A stretch of 47,352 nucleotides of DNA, from positions 1 to 47,352 of the forward strand of contig NZ_JAQZSM010000027.1 in NCBI RefSeq assembly GCF_028745735.1, in the 5' to 3' direction. Numbering within the stretch: the stretch's first letter is position 1; each line of letters starts with the position of its first letter. The translations under genes and the position numbers were made by a program. The notes beneath the pieces are model-generated. The model worked only from the letters and a program-made list of their open reading frames with translations. It was not told the DNA's origin and searched no databases. This document shows, piece after piece, positions 15,715 through 26,043 of the stretch. The stretch comes from Roseinatronobacter alkalisoli. Lineage in GTDB: Bacteria; Pseudomonadota; Alphaproteobacteria; Rhodobacterales; Rhodobacteraceae.

Positions 15715-18172
15715 TCATTGCGCATACTCCTGCATGTTCCCCAACAACACCCCCGTCATGCTCAGGTTCGACGTGTCCGTCACTGCTGGATCAAAGCGGA
15801 TACCTTCTTCGACCCGCGTATCGTTGCGATCGATATGACTGAGATCGGCGTCGCTATCCATGAAGAACCATCTGGGCTGATTTGCGCTTTGCAGCCCCAC
15901 AGCAGCGCGCAGCACCTCTAGTGCGTCCAATGCCGTCACCTGCCCATCCTGGTTGATGTCAGCCGCAATGAAGTCCATCGGCGAGGCTGTGCCCCAACTG
16001 GGAGAGAGCCCGACGGCCAGACGCAACACGTTTAGAGCGTCAAGGGCTGTCACGTTGCCTTCATTGACGGGGTCATATTCACGAGTGGCAGTTAGTCGCC
16101 CGCCGGTACCGATGAGCATATCGAAGCTGAATTCGCCATCTTCATTACTCTGCGCAACTGAAAAATTACCGAAGCTTCGCTCAAGGTTTATGGAAACCCC
16201 GTCCAGAGCATTACCTGAAGCAGCTGCTACCTTGGCCTCAACTTGAAATAACATTTCTGGCGGCGGAGCCTCATAGAAAATTGCTGTTCCACCGGGTGCA
16301 GGCAAAACGCCGAAAGCATCAAGCGAATAGTCACCTTCCAAACGGATCACGAAGGACTGCGGTTCTTCGGCAGGCAAATCTACAGATAGGATTGCCGATC
16401 CTGCTACGATCCCCATCGCGCCAGCGTCAAAAGCAGCCCCTTGGGCAATGATCAAGTCTGTCGTGCCGAAACCTGTGATTATGTCGCCGTCAAGATCTTG
16501 GGCACCGCCCAAAACTGTGTTACCTCCACCGCCCATGACGATGTGATCAGGGCTTGGACCTAACAAGAATGCACTCTCGCCTACCATTGATGACAATGTA
16601 CTGCCCGTCTCGGCAGCGATCATGATGACGCTATGACCTGTCTCATTGACAAGCTCCTCTCCAGATCTGGCGACGATTACCTCTGTTCCCGTCAGGTTGG
16701 CGAGCGGATCGCCATCGTTCGGCAGGATAGAGTCGGCAAACAGCTGGAACGACGCCAATTCGCCTAGAAATCGCGCGCCTTCGTCCCAACCTGCGCGTGT
16801 CTGGAAATCAAGCTCGGCTGCGCGAAGACGGAGTGCGCGGGCGTCCTCGCTGTATTGCAAAAGCTGGTTGGCCATCTCATCTATCTCTTCATCGGTATAT
16901 CCTTCGCGGTGAAGAGCGCGCCGCTTCATGAAGTTGGACGTTTTGTTCCACGCCCTAAGGTCGAAATATGTCGCGATAAGAATCGGTGCAACATCGAAGA
17001 TATAATCAACCTGTTCAACAAATGATCGGAATTGAGGATCAAAATAAGTAAAGCTAGGTCTCGAAGCATCATCGGAAGGCATACCTGGAAACTGAATAGC
17101 CGTCGTCGGACCGAGGACTGATGTGGTCCAGTGGCCTGTGTGAACATCTTCTACATAGGCTGCAAGCCCAGTTAGCGCCGATCTCAATTGCGATACGTTT
17201 CTGAGGCTCACTTCTTGTATGTCGTCAGTTTCTATCCGATAGAGCGTAACCCCGCCCTGCAGATATCCTGATCCCACAAGAGACACGATATCGCCAACCG
17301 AGACGTAGTGGCTTACCCGGCCAATATTCGAACCTACATCGTAAGCCAGCGCTGCTGTCGGCAAAGCCGGAGCATTAAATGTGACGACCTGATCCACGTA
17401 AATTCCGTTTGCCGCCGCGCGTGCCGCGATGACTTGCGCCTGCGCTCCGGCTTGGCTGTGCCCTGTTATATGCAAAGGCAATGGTGTGCCACCAGCCGCT
17501 GAAAGATCGTTCATCCAAGCGAGCAGATCGTCCCAGACGACATCAACCTGCCGGTATCCGACACCGGCGGAATTGAGATTGTCGACCCAGTCCAGCGTCC
17601 CGGTCGTGCCGCGCATGACAAGCATCGGATCGCCATTGTCCGACACCAGCCCGATACCCAAAAACCCGTCTTGGGCGACAGTGCGCCCCGGCTCAGTGAA
17701 AACACGGTCGACGACATAGCCCTCAGGAATATTGAATATTGGGGCGAGCGCCTCGTATTGCTCCCAGCGACCGGAAGCGGCTGCTTGCAACATTCGGAAA
17801 TCTGGGGCAGCGTCCAAATCGAAACGACCGTATGAGAGTGCCCGCGCCAAGTATTCGAGTTCGAGATCGGTTGGATAGAAGTAGTAATCCAATCCGCTTT
17901 CGGCGATGGCCCACACGAAACTCGCGCTGGTCACGCCGCCGCGGCCATCATCGGCGGTGACGGTGACGGTGTATTCGCCCGGTTCGGCGGTGATGGTGCC
18001 GGTCAGTTGGCCGCCATTGGCCATCACGCCTTCGGGCAGGCCGTCAAACCTGAATGTCAGCGGGTCGCCATCGGGGTCGGAAAAGGCGCTGGACAAATCG
18101 AACGAGACTTCAGTTCCGATCAGAACGTCGACATCGGGCAGATCGGCGGTGATGACCGGTGGCCTGTTGGTT
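15715..18172 (-). pseudogene. Secreted lipase/dockerin protein, 5' end removed by IS21 element
   Basis: The open frame runs from the IS edge to 15715, about 818 residues. It has the tail of an Ig/cadherin-like repeat (PPVITADLP, then SDPDGDPLTFRFDGLPEGV), an alpha/beta-hydrolase domain with the lipase nucleophile elbow GHSQAG, a stretch with G-rich turns (VMGGGGNTVLGGAQDLDGD) like calcium-binding repeats, and two dockerin-type units (NVTALDALNVLRLAVG and DINQDGQVTALDALEVLRAAVG). The N-terminus, with any secretion signal and further repeats, is lost: the frame enters the IS at 18173. A short TTG-started product at 18096 is possible but would lack the repeat region. It would have acted on extracellular lipids or polymers. 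Confidence 0.75.
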
Positions 18173-18285
18173 TGTTAATTGCCACTGAGATTTGACCCGG
18201 CAACAGCAGAAATTGTCACTGAGAATTGACCCATGTGCAACCTTTCCCCGGCTTGAACCAGCTGGGGGCAAATGGAGTGATCGAC

Positions 18286-19815
18286 ATGGGATTTTTGAAG
18301 GTTATCAGGACATGGGCGCTGCGAGACAAGATGCCCATTCGCGAGATTGCGCGGCGCACGGGCATCGCGCGCAACACAATCAAGAAGTATCTTCGGGAGG
18401 GGATTGTTGAGCCTGCGTTTCAGACGCCGGATCGTCCGAGCAAGTTGGATCCCTATGCCAAACAGCTGACAGCATGGCTTGTTTCGGATCAGCGCAAATC
18501 ACGCAAGGATCGCCGAACGGCGAAGCTGATACATGCGGATCTGGTGAAGCTTGGATATGAAGGCTCCTATGAACGGGTTGCGGCCTTCGTTCGGGAATGG
18601 AAAGGCGAACGCCAGCGCGCGTATCATACGACGGATCGGGGAACTTTCGTGCCGCTGGTGTTCGCACCAGGCGAGGCGTTCCAGTTCGACTGGAGCGAGG
18701 ACTGGGCCTATGTTGGCGGAGAGCGGATCAAGCTGCAGGTCGCGCATATCAAGCTGTCGCATAGTCGCGCCTTTCTGGTTCGGGCCTATTTGCTGCAAAC
18801 GCATGAGATGCTGTTCGATGCCCATTGGCATGCGTTCCGTGCCTTCGAAGGCGTCCCGGGCCGCGGGATCTACGACAACATGAAGACGGCCGTCGACAAG
18901 GTCGGACTTGGCAAGAAGCGCGATGTGAATGCGCGGTTCACCGCGATGACCAGCCATTATGTCTTCGATCCCGAGTTCTGTAACCCGGCGGCGGGATGGG
19001 AGAAGGGACAGGTCGAGAAGAATGTCCGCGACGCGCGCCATCGCATGTGGCAGCTGATGCCGGCCTTTCCGGATCTGGATGCGCTGAATGATTGGTTGGA
19101 AGAGCGCTGCAAACAGCTGTGGGCAGAGACAGCCCATGGCAGGTTGCCTGGAACCATCGCCGATGTTTGGGAAGCAGAGAAGCCAGCGCTGATGGCGCTC
19201 CCCACAATGTTCGATGGCTTTGTCGAGGAAAGAAAGCGCGTCTCACCGACCTGTCTGATCAACTTTGATCGCACCCGTTATTCTGTGCCCGCCAGCTTTG
19301 CGAACCGGCCAGTGAGCCTGCGCATTTACCCTGAGCGGCTGGTGGTTGTGGCCGAGGGCCACGTGATTTGCACGCATGAGCGCATCATCGACCGGTCGCA
19401 CCGCCAGCCGGGGCGCGTCATCTATGACTGGCGCCATTATCTTGCGGTAGTTCAGCGCAAGCCCGGAGCGCTGCGCAACGGTGCCCCCTTCGTGGAAATG
19501 CCTGAACCCTTCCGCATGTTACAGGCGAAGATACTGCGCCAGCCTGGCGGGGACCGCGAAATGGTCGATATCCTGTCCTTGGTGCTGCACCTTGACGAAC
19601 AGGCCGTGCTGTGCGCCGTGGAATTGGCTCTGGAGGCGGGCGTGCCGACCAAGACCCATGTTCTGAACCTGCTCCACAGGCTGCTGGATGGCAAACCGAC
19701 CGACCAGCCGGATGTGAACCCTCCAGCGGCACTGTCGCTGAGCAAAGAGCCTGAGGCCAATGTCGCGCGCTATGATGGGCTGCGCACCCAGAAAGGAACC
19801 CGTCATGCGTCATGA
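18286..19815 (+). CDS. istA: IS21-family transposase IstA
   Basis: A 509-residue transposase. An N-terminal HTH ([20 protein letters not shown], about 16-35) binds the terminal repeats. The DDE catalytic core includes Asp in [12 protein letters not shown], Asp in [12 protein letters not shown] and Glu in [13 protein letters not shown], and a C-terminal Mu-transposase-like beta-barrel ([19 protein letters not shown]). The ATG at 18286 gives the family's usual start; an earlier in-frame ATG at 18226 lies in the terminal repeat. The frame is intact. Its end overlaps istB by 11 bases. Confidence 0.93.
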   Translation: MGFLKVIRTWALRDKMPIREIARRTGIARNTIKKYLREGIVEPAFQTPDRPSKLDPYAKQLTAWLVSDQRKSRKDRRTAKLIHADLVKLGYEGSYERVAAFVREWKGERQRAYHTTDRGTFVPLVFAPGEAFQFDWSEDWAYVGGERIKLQVAHIKLSHSRAFLVRAYLLQTHEMLFDAHWHAFRAFEGVPGRGIYDNMKTAVDKVGLGKKRDVNARFTAMTSHYVFDPEFCNPAAGWEKGQVEKNVRDARHRMWQLMPAFPDLDALNDWLEERCKQLWAETAHGRLPGTIADVWEAEKPALMALPTMFDGFVEERKRVSPTCLINFDRTRYSVPASFANRPVSLRIYPERLVVVAEGHVICTHERIIDRSHRQPGRVIYDWRHYLAVVQRKPGALRNGAPFVEMPEPFRMLQAKILRQPGGDREMVDILSLVLHLDEQAVLCAVELALEAGVPTKTHVLNLLHRLLDGKPTDQPDVNPPAALSLSKEPEANVARYDGLRTQKGTRHAS

Positions 19816-20596
19816 CCCCGCCGGTGCAGCTCTCATCATCATGTTGCGCAGCCTGAAGATGCCAGGCATGGCGCAGGCCGTGCAGGACTTGCATGAGCAA
19901 GGTTCACCCGCCTTCGAATCCGCCATGCCGATCCTGTCGCAGTTGCTCAAGGCTGAAATGGCCGAGCGAGAGGTGCGCTCGATCGCGTATCACATGAAGG
20001 CAGCCCGCTTCCCAGCATACAAGGACTTATCCGCCTTCGACTTCGCGGCCAGTGAAATGCGTGAAGCTCTGGTTCGCCAGCTCCATCGCTGCGAATTTCT
20101 GGATGGCGCAGAGAATGTGGTGCTGATCGGGGGGCCTGGCACAGGGAAATCGCATGTTGCGACGGCCCTCGGCATCCAGGCTATCGAGCATCACCGTAAG
20201 CGCGTGCGTTTCTTCTCAACAGTCGAACTGGTCAACGCCCTGGAACAGGAAAAGGCCCAGGGCAAGGCTGGCAAGATCGCCGATGCGCTGGTGAAAACCG
20301 ATCTCGTGATCCTCGATGAGCTGGGATACCTGCCGTTCAGTGCTTCAGGTGGCGCATTGCTGTTCCACCTCCTGAGCAAGCTCTACGAACGCACCAGCGT
20401 CATCATCACCACCAACCTGAGCTTCAGCGAATGGGCGAGCGTCTTTGGCGACGCCAAGATGACCACCGCGCTGCTCGATCGCCTCACCCACCGCTGCCAC
20501 ATCCTGGAGACCGGAAACGACAGCTATCGCTTCAAGGCCAGCTCCGAAACCGCGAAAAAGAAACGGAAGGAAACAGCAGCATTGACGCCATCATGA
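19805..20596 (+). CDS. istB: IS21-family helper ATPase IstB
   Basis: A 263-residue AAA+ ATPase (DnaC-like) with Walker [10 protein letters not shown], Walker [12 protein letters not shown] and the sensor segment [12 protein letters not shown]. IstB assembles on target DNA and activates IstA. The ATG at 19805 has AAAGGAACC upstream and overlaps the istA stop, so translation is coupled. The frame is complete and the element may be active. Confidence 0.93.
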   Translation: MRHDPAGAALIIMLRSLKMPGMAQAVQDLHEQGSPAFESAMPILSQLLKAEMAEREVRSIAYHMKAARFPAYKDLSAFDFAASEMREALVRQLHRCEFLDGAENVVLIGGPGTGKSHVATALGIQAIEHHRKRVRFFSTVELVNALEQEKAQGKAGKIADALVKTDLVILDELGYLPFSASGGALLFHLLSKLYERTSVIITTNLSFSEWASVFGDAKMTTALLDRLTHRCHILETGNDSYRFKASSETAKKKRKETAALTPS

Positions 20597-20669
20597 CGCG
20601 CAGAACATAACAACTGGGTGGGTCAGTTCTCGGTGACAATGCCGGGTCAAATCTCAGTGGCAATTAACA

Positions 20670-20930
20670 GTCCAGCGCCCTGGCCACGGCGAAGGCATCG
20701 GCCGCGTAGTGGTCGATGTCGTGACCCTCCGCGACTTGGCTCGACCGTCCATGGCCACGCCGGTCATGCGCGACGACGCGGTAGCCCTTGGACAGGAAGA
20801 ACAGCATCTGCGCATCCCAGTCGTCCGAGCTGAGCGGCCAGCCGTGGTGGAAGACGATGGGCTGGGCGTCTTGCGGACCCCAGTCCTTGTAGAAAATCTG
20901 TATATCGTCGTCGGTTGTGACAAAGCCCAT
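20670..20930 (-). pseudogene. N-terminal fragment of a non-heme haloperoxidase (alpha/beta hydrolase)
   Basis: About 87 residues from MGFVTTDDDIQIFYKDWG through FHHGWPLSSDDWDAQMLFFL and VVAHDRRGHGRSSQ are the N-terminus of a cofactor-free chloroperoxidase. The family is about 275 residues, and the nucleophile elbow and the rest of the fold would lie beyond the IS21 end at 20669, where they are missing. The start has GGAGAACC upstream. The missing part is not on the other side of the IS, where a lipase gene is broken instead. Confidence 0.85.
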
Positions 20931-20969
20931 GGTGGGTTCTCCTTCTGGAAGTCCGTGGGTGGATGTTCG

Positions 20970-21617
20970 TTACATCGCTGCGTCCTGTGGGGCCGTCAGG
21001 GCGGACCAGATCATCAGGGCTCCGAAGGCCACGAAGATGATGCCGGTCAGCATTCGTCCGCGTCTTGCATGCTCCGGGTTGCTGAGCAGTCGGACGAAGT
21101 GGCGGGCTCCGAAGGCATAGCCACCGAGAACAAGGAGCTTCACGATGACGAAGGTTGCAACCAGAAGGGCGAGGACGGATGGCCCGCTTCCTACAGGGAG
21201 GAACTGGGGGAACAGTGCGGCGAAAAACAGAATCGCCTTCGGATTGCTGATCCCGACACCAAAGGAGTGAAGCCAAAGCCCCAAGCTGCTTTCCCCATGA
21301 GCTGCCTCCGTGCCCGAAGGGTCCGCTTGCGGCGCGGCAGGGCGCAGAAAGTTCCATCCGAGCCAGATAATATAAGACGCGCCCGCAAGGCGCAGGGCGA
21401 GGAACGCAACCGGATAGGCCACAAGCAGAGCGCCCAGCCCGATGATGGAAAACGTGGCCAACAACGCGATAGCGACCAGATCTCCGCTCAGGGCGGCCAG
21501 CGCGCGGCGCCACCCGTAGGCAATGGCGTTGTTCACAATGAATACCGTGGACGGACCCGGCGTTGCAGCTTGGGCCGCACTGACGAAGAGAAAGGTCAGA
21601 TAGACTGGGAGTTCCAT
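20970..21617 (-). CDS. LysE/RhtB-family amino-acid exporter
   Basis: A 215-residue inner-membrane protein with about six hydrophobic segments. The N-terminal motif FLFVSAAQAATPGPSTVFIV contains the conserved TPGP of the LysE/RhtB family, and the middle has GVGISNPKAILFFAALFPQF, also conserved. It probably exports an amino acid or derivative. The ATG at 21617 follows GAAGGA at good spacing and is preferred over an ATG nine codons upstream. It is divergent from the LysR gene at 21909, a common regulator-exporter pairing. Confidence 0.9.
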   Translation of the reverse strand: MELPVYLTFLFVSAAQAATPGPSTVFIVNNAIAYGWRRALAALSGDLVAIALLATFSIIGLGALLVAYPVAFLALRLAGASYIIWLGWNFLRPAAPQADPSGTEAAHGESSLGLWLHSFGVGISNPKAILFFAALFPQFLPVGSGPSVLALLVATFVIVKLLVLGGYAFGARHFVRLLSNPEHARRGRMLTGIIFVAFGALMIWSALTAPQDAAM

Positions 21618-21832
21618 TCTCGCATCCTTCGGTGACGCTGACATGGAGGATATGGACAGGACTGAAGCAACCCGTCCGCTTTGCTGCGTGATCTCCTGAG
21701 TACGGGGACCGAATCTTCAGGAGAAATAAGCGAAGCAAAGCCGTTGCGAAGGATCATTGAGCGCTCCTTTTCTTGCCCGTCGGTGCGGCAGCGGCGCCGC
21801 GAGGCATGCGCCGGATACATTTTTGACTGCAT

Positions 21833-21885
21833 GCAGTTTGCCGTTCCCTTCGGCAATACGGTAGTGCCATACTCGGGCAAACTGC
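21833..21885. promoter_or_regulatory. Inverted repeat in the lysE-lysR divergent region
   Basis: GCAGTTTGCC (21833-21842) and GGCAAACTGC (21876-21885) are exact inverted copies with a 33-base spacer, just upstream of the LysR start at 21909. They are candidate half-sites for the LysR protein or elements of the divergent promoters. Confidence 0.45.
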
Positions 21886-21908
21886 GTCGCGAAACGAGGA
21901 ACGCCGGA

Positions 21909-22819
21909 ATGGATATCGAGGATCTGCAGACATTCGTCGCCGTGGCCGATGCCGGGGGGGTTTCGGCCGCCGCGCGTCGGCTCGGTGTCTCCAAGTCGAT
22001 CGTCAGTCGGCGACTCGTCCGGATCGAAGCGGAACTCGGCACCCAGCTCCTCGCACGGACAACCCCGGCGCCGCGCTTACAGAGGCGGGCTCAACCTTCA
22101 GAGACCATGCGGCGCGGGCCAGCGCCGAGATCGACATGGCGAGGGAAACGATCCTCCCGACCGGCGATCTGCGTGGCCGCCTGAGGGTCGCCATGCCGCT
22201 TTCCATCGGCCCGACCCACTTCGCCCCCGCACTTGCAGAAATGGCGCATCGCCACCCGAACCTTCACATCCAGAGCTCCTACAGTGATCGCTTCGTCGAT
22301 CTCATCGCAGAGGGTTTCGACTGCGCGCTTCGGGTCGGATATCTTCCGGATTCCAACCTGATCGCGAAGCGCATCGCCACGATCCATGGAACGCTTGTCG
22401 CAAGCCCAGACTATATCAAGACGCACGGTTCGCCTCAGACGCCAGACGAGATTGTCGCCCATGAGGCGCTCATGCAGGGAACCGAAGCCTGGCAATTCCA
22501 GGATGGGGACAAGATTGTGACGGTTCAGCCGCAGGGCAGGTTCAAGGCCGACAACGCTGTGGCGCTTGCTGCTGCCTCGGCAGGGGGGCTTGGCATCGCC
22601 TGGCTTCCTGATTGCATTACCCATGACTATGTCGGGTCAGGCGCCCTCGTCCCGATCATGACGCGCTATCCCCCGCCACCGGCAGGGGCCTTCGTCGTCA
22701 GACCGCCGGGCCTGCATCCCGCACGGAAAATCCGCGTCCTCACTGAAACCCTGATCGACTATTTCGCACAAAATCCGGACATTCTGGGCCGTGATCAATG
22801 TGTCCCGACCGGCGGATAA
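21909..22819 (+). pseudogene. LysR-family regulator with a frameshift
   Basis: The first 53 residues (MDIEDLQTFVAVADAGGVSA, HTH ARRLGVSKSIVSRRL, then ELGTQLLARTT) and the remainder (GAALTEAGSTFRDHAARASA through the effector domain to QCVPTGG) are a typical LysR protein of about 303 residues. The two parts are in different frames. The break is at about 22063-22067 (ACAACCCCGGCGCC), where the expected codons ACC CGC GGC have lost one base. Either the gene is broken or the sequence has an error in a C run. The divergent exporter suggests it controlled amino-acid efflux. Confidence 0.85.
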
Positions 22820-23045
22820 TGTTCGGCGCAAGCTCATGGCCGACCTTCGAGGCGGCGCACGCGTTCCGCTATCCGCGACACAGTTTGATGCGTGCCAAGA
22901 CTAGCCGCCGGGTGGCTGAGGCGCCAATCTACACCTCGATCGCACGGGCATCGCCCAACCGCTCGGGCAGTATGGATGTATCGAGATCAGGCACTCGCAT
23001 CGGCAAATCCGACGCCGACCGCGAGCCAAAGAGAGGAAGACACTC

Positions 23046-23981
23046 ATGAGTTGGAACCCAGCACTCGACCCCGGCTGCCCCGATGACGTGGGCGTCGACG
23101 CGATTGAGACGCTCATCATTCCGCGGGCCAGGGATATTGGCGGTTTTGAGGTCCGGCGCGCATTGCCCGCCCCAAAGCGGCAAATGGTCGGCCCGTTCAT
23201 CTTCTTCGATCAGGCCGGGCCGGCTGAGCTGTTGACTGGTCAGGGCATCGATGTCCGGCCGCATCCGCATATCGGCCTTGGCACCGTGACCTATCTTTAT
23301 CGCGGCGACTTCCATCACCGTGACAGTACCGGTGCCGATCAGATCATAAGGCCCGGCGCACTGAACTGGATGGTCGCCGGGCGCGGTGTTTCGCATTCCG
23401 AACGCACTTCGGCAGCCGCTCGCACCGGTCCGAACAGCCTGTTCGGGATACAGACCTGGCTGGCTCTGCCCGACAGCCATGAAGACATGGCGCCCAGTTT
23501 CGAACATCACGGCAAGGCGGCGTTGCCGATGATCGAGGATCACGGGGTCTCCGTGCGGCTTATCCTTGGGAACGCCTATGGCGAGGTTGCGCCTGCGAAG
23601 ATGCTCTCGGAAACCTTCTACGCCGATGTGACCCTCGGCCCGGGAAGCCGGTTGCCGATGCCGGATGATCACGAGGACCGGGGCATCTATATCGTCGATG
23701 GCTCCATCTCGGTTGCGGGGCAGGATTTCGACGCGGGTCGGATGATGGTGTTCCGCCCCGGTGACAAGATCACGGTCGCCGCCGGGGACCGGGGCGCGCG
23801 GCTCATGATCCTTGGCGGCGCGACCTTTCCCGGCCCCCGTTACATCTGGTGGAACTTCGTCGCCTCATCAAAAGAACGCATCGAAGCGGCCAAGGCCGAA
23901 TGGCGCGCCGCAAACTGGGGCAACGGGCGCTTCGATCTTCCGGTCGATGACCGGGCCGAGCATATACCCTTGCCGGATTGA
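23046..23981 (+). CDS. Pirin-family protein
   Basis: A 311-residue bicupin. The N-terminal cupin has the metal-ligand pattern RPHPHIGLGTVTYLY and, later, GRGVSHSERT (His and Glu ligands); the C-terminal domain has the pirin feature GGATFPGPRYIWWNFV. Pirins are iron-binding cupins, some with quercetinase activity, others acting as redox-sensitive regulators. The start has AGAGAGGAAG upstream. It follows the broken LysR gene on the same strand, a neighbourhood often seen with haloperoxidases, one of which is also broken here. Confidence 0.92.
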   Translation: MSWNPALDPGCPDDVGVDAIETLIIPRARDIGGFEVRRALPAPKRQMVGPFIFFDQAGPAELLTGQGIDVRPHPHIGLGTVTYLYRGDFHHRDSTGADQIIRPGALNWMVAGRGVSHSERTSAAARTGPNSLFGIQTWLALPDSHEDMAPSFEHHGKAALPMIEDHGVSVRLILGNAYGEVAPAKMLSETFYADVTLGPGSRLPMPDDHEDRGIYIVDGSISVAGQDFDAGRMMVFRPGDKITVAAGDRGARLMILGGATFPGPRYIWWNFVASSKERIEAAKAEWRAANWGNGRFDLPVDDRAEHIPLPD

Positions 23982-24080
23982 CAGGTGCTGATGACATGAT
24001 CGCCGGGACACGACGCGGGCGACCCACGACCAGATGACCGACACCCGCAAGCGATAGATGCTGAATGGAGAAGACACGCA

Positions 24081-25337
24081 ATGACCAACAAATGGCCCGC
24101 CCTCGATTATCTTGGATGGCGCGAGACCTGTTCCGCGCTGCACCTCTATCTGCAGATTGTCGGAAAATACCGGCTCGCGCACACGCCGTGGCTCAACCAT
24201 TCCTGGAACGCGACATTCTATGTCACGCCGACGGGGCTGGCATCCTCGCCGATACCGGACGGTCCGGGCATCGAGATCCTGTTCGACTTTCGAGAGCACA
24301 AGGTCATCGGTACCTGCGGCAACGGCCACCGGGCATCGTTTGATCTCGGGCCGACCACGGTCGCGGCGTTTCGTGCGGAATTTGTGAAGCTGCTCACCGC
24401 TCTCGGCGGTACGCCAACCTTCAGCAACATCCCGAACGAGGTACCCAATCCCATCCCGTTCAGCGAGGATCATCGCGACAGGCCCTATGACCGGGACGCG
24501 GTGCAGCGCTACCACCAGGCCTTGGTGGCGATCGACAGGGTGTTCTATCGCTTCCGAACCTCCTTCCTCGGTAAATCCAGCCCTGTTCACCTGTTCTGGG
24601 GGGCGCTGGACCTTGCTGTGACCCGCTTTTCAGGGCGCCGCGCCCCACTGCATCCCGCGGGGATTCCGTCCTTGCCCGACAACGTGGCGCAGGAAGCCTA
24701 TGACCGTGAAGTTTCCTCTGCCGGTTTCTGGCCGGGCGGCAATGGCATCGATTACCCCGCCTTCTATGCCTACGCCTATCCTTCCCCCGCCGGTTACCGG
24801 AACGCGCCGGTGCGGCCCGATGCGGCCTTCTGGCATGATGGCCTGTCGGAATTCATGCTGCCCTACGACGCGGTGCAGACCGCGCCAGATCCCGACGAAG
24901 CCTTGATGGCGTTCCTTATCTCAACCTACGAGGCGGCGGCCGACCTTGGCGGATGGGACCGCGATCTGCTGGAATGCGCCCATGGGCGCCCGCGCGAGGT
25001 GCGCGCGCCGACTGCTGCACCGACGACTGCGACCTCGACGACGGACGGCACGGTCGAGCGGGAAGATGGCCCATCGAAGGGGCGTTACCGCCTTGTTGTC
25101 GATGGTGTCGAGGCCGAGATGACCTATAGCCGCGTCGGCGAAAGCCAGATCATCATCGACCACACCGATGTTCCCGATGTCTTGCGTGGCCGCAAGGTCG
25201 GAGAAAGGCTGGTGCGACAGGCGATCGAGGACGCGCGACGGGACAACGTGGTCATCATCCCGCTCTGCCCGTTCGCGAAGGCGATGATCGGTCGCCGTCC
25301 GGAATGGCAAGACGTGTTGCCGCCGTCAAAGACCTGA
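24081..25337 (+). CDS. DUF5996 protein fused to a small GNAT-like domain
   Basis: A 418-residue fusion. Residues 1-305 are DUF5996-like (PALDYLGWRETCSALHLYLQ, PVHLFWGALDLAVTRFSGRR, PGGNGIDYPAFYAYAYPSP), a soluble family of unknown function. A Thr/Ala-rich linker (about 306-325) joins it to an about 90-residue domain of the NATD1/YjdJ type (RYRLVVDGVEAEMTYSRVGE, VPDVLRGRKVGERLVRQAIE, CPFAKAMIGR), a minimal N-acetyltransferase fold. These two are usually separate proteins. The frame is continuous, so the fusion looks real. The substrate is unknown. Confidence 0.82.
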   Translation: MTNKWPALDYLGWRETCSALHLYLQIVGKYRLAHTPWLNHSWNATFYVTPTGLASSPIPDGPGIEILFDFREHKVIGTCGNGHRASFDLGPTTVAAFRAEFVKLLTALGGTPTFSNIPNEVPNPIPFSEDHRDRPYDRDAVQRYHQALVAIDRVFYRFRTSFLGKSSPVHLFWGALDLAVTRFSGRRAPLHPAGIPSLPDNVAQEAYDREVSSAGFWPGGNGIDYPAFYAYAYPSPAGYRNAPVRPDAAFWHDGLSEFMLPYDAVQTAPDPDEALMAFLISTYEAAADLGGWDRDLLECAHGRPREVRAPTAAPTTATSTTDGTVEREDGPSKGRYRLVVDGVEAEMTYSRVGESQIIIDHTDVPDVLRGRKVGERLVRQAIEDARRDNVVIIPLCPFAKAMIGRRPEWQDVLPPSKT

Positions 25338-25481
25338 CAGTCACGGATCGACCTTGCAGGTTCACACCTACGGGCGTTTTCTGAGACACAGCTTTCCATG
25401 GCCTGTATTTCTCCGATCTGAACGGTAAACTGTTCGAACGGCTACCTTTGAGCAACCGGTGGAAAGAAAGAAGGATTGGGT

Positions 25482-25952
25482 ATGCAAATCAGAGACGCAG
25501 TCGTCGAGGACGTCAAGCAGATGAGTGCATTTCTTAAAGAACTGACAGCCTCTGGTAAGCGCACCAGCCGTGACGATGAGAGCTTTGTTCGCGCCCATTA
25601 TATTGAGGATCCTGGCAAGATCCGATGTTCCGTCGCCGAGGACGAAGGCGTTATTCTGGGTTTCCAATCGCTCAAGTTAGCTGAGCCTGGCAATCAGTGG
25701 GGCGTTGAACCGGGATGGGGCATCATCGGCACCCACATAAGGCCCTCTGCCGCCCGCCGTGGGGTTGGACGCGCGCTCTTTGAAGTAAGTCACGCGGCGG
25801 CTGCAAAAGCGGGTATCGGTAACATCGACGCGACGATTGCAGCAACCAATCCCGAGGCATTGGCATATTACGAGGCAATGGGCTTTCGAACCTACCGGAC
25901 CCCAGATGGACTAATCTGCAAGCGTTTGACTGTTGCAGGGCAGAGATCCTAG
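25482..25952 (+). CDS. GNAT-family N-acetyltransferase
   Basis: A 156-residue GCN5-related acetyltransferase with the acetyl-CoA binding motif RPSAARRGVGRALFE (about 90-104) and the C-terminal NPEALAYYEAMGFR that marks motif B of the fold. The ATG at 25482 has AAGGA at good spacing; two codons upstream a TTG is possible but less likely. The substrate cannot be told; family members act on antibiotics, amines or protein N-termini. It stands alone between the DUF5996 gene and the IS remnants. Confidence 0.88.
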   Translation: MQIRDAVVEDVKQMSAFLKELTASGKRTSRDDESFVRAHYIEDPGKIRCSVAEDEGVILGFQSLKLAEPGNQWGVEPGWGIIGTHIRPSAARRGVGRALFEVSHAAAAKAGIGNIDATIAATNPEALAYYEAMGFRTYRTPDGLICKRLTVAGQRS

Positions 25953-26043
25953 ACGCATGGTTTCGGGCATTGCCACGCGGGCCAGTTTTGAAAAAGCAGA
26001 AGTTGCAACAGAAAGGTATCCATCCGGTGAAGGCCGCCGGTGT

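Larger units (their letters stand above)
18173..20669 (+). mobile_element. Complete IS21-family insertion sequence
   Basis: The element is 2497 bp, from TGTTAATTGCCACTGAG to its inverted copy ending GGCAATTAACA. As usual in IS21, each end has repeated binding sites: GCCACTGAGATTTGACCC at 18181-18198 and GTCACTGAGAATTGACCC at 18215-18232, and inverted versions at 20644-20661 and 20620-20637. It carries intact istA and istB. No target duplication is seen (GGTT on the left, GTCC on the right), and different genes are broken on the two sides, so a deletion or recombination between two copies followed insertion. Confidence 0.93.

Noticed and set aside
22820-23045. Possible small gene between LysR and pirin
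   Set aside because: The 83-codon frame lacks a ribosome site and its content is Arg/Ser-rich out-of-frame sequence; the pirin ribosome site lies within it.
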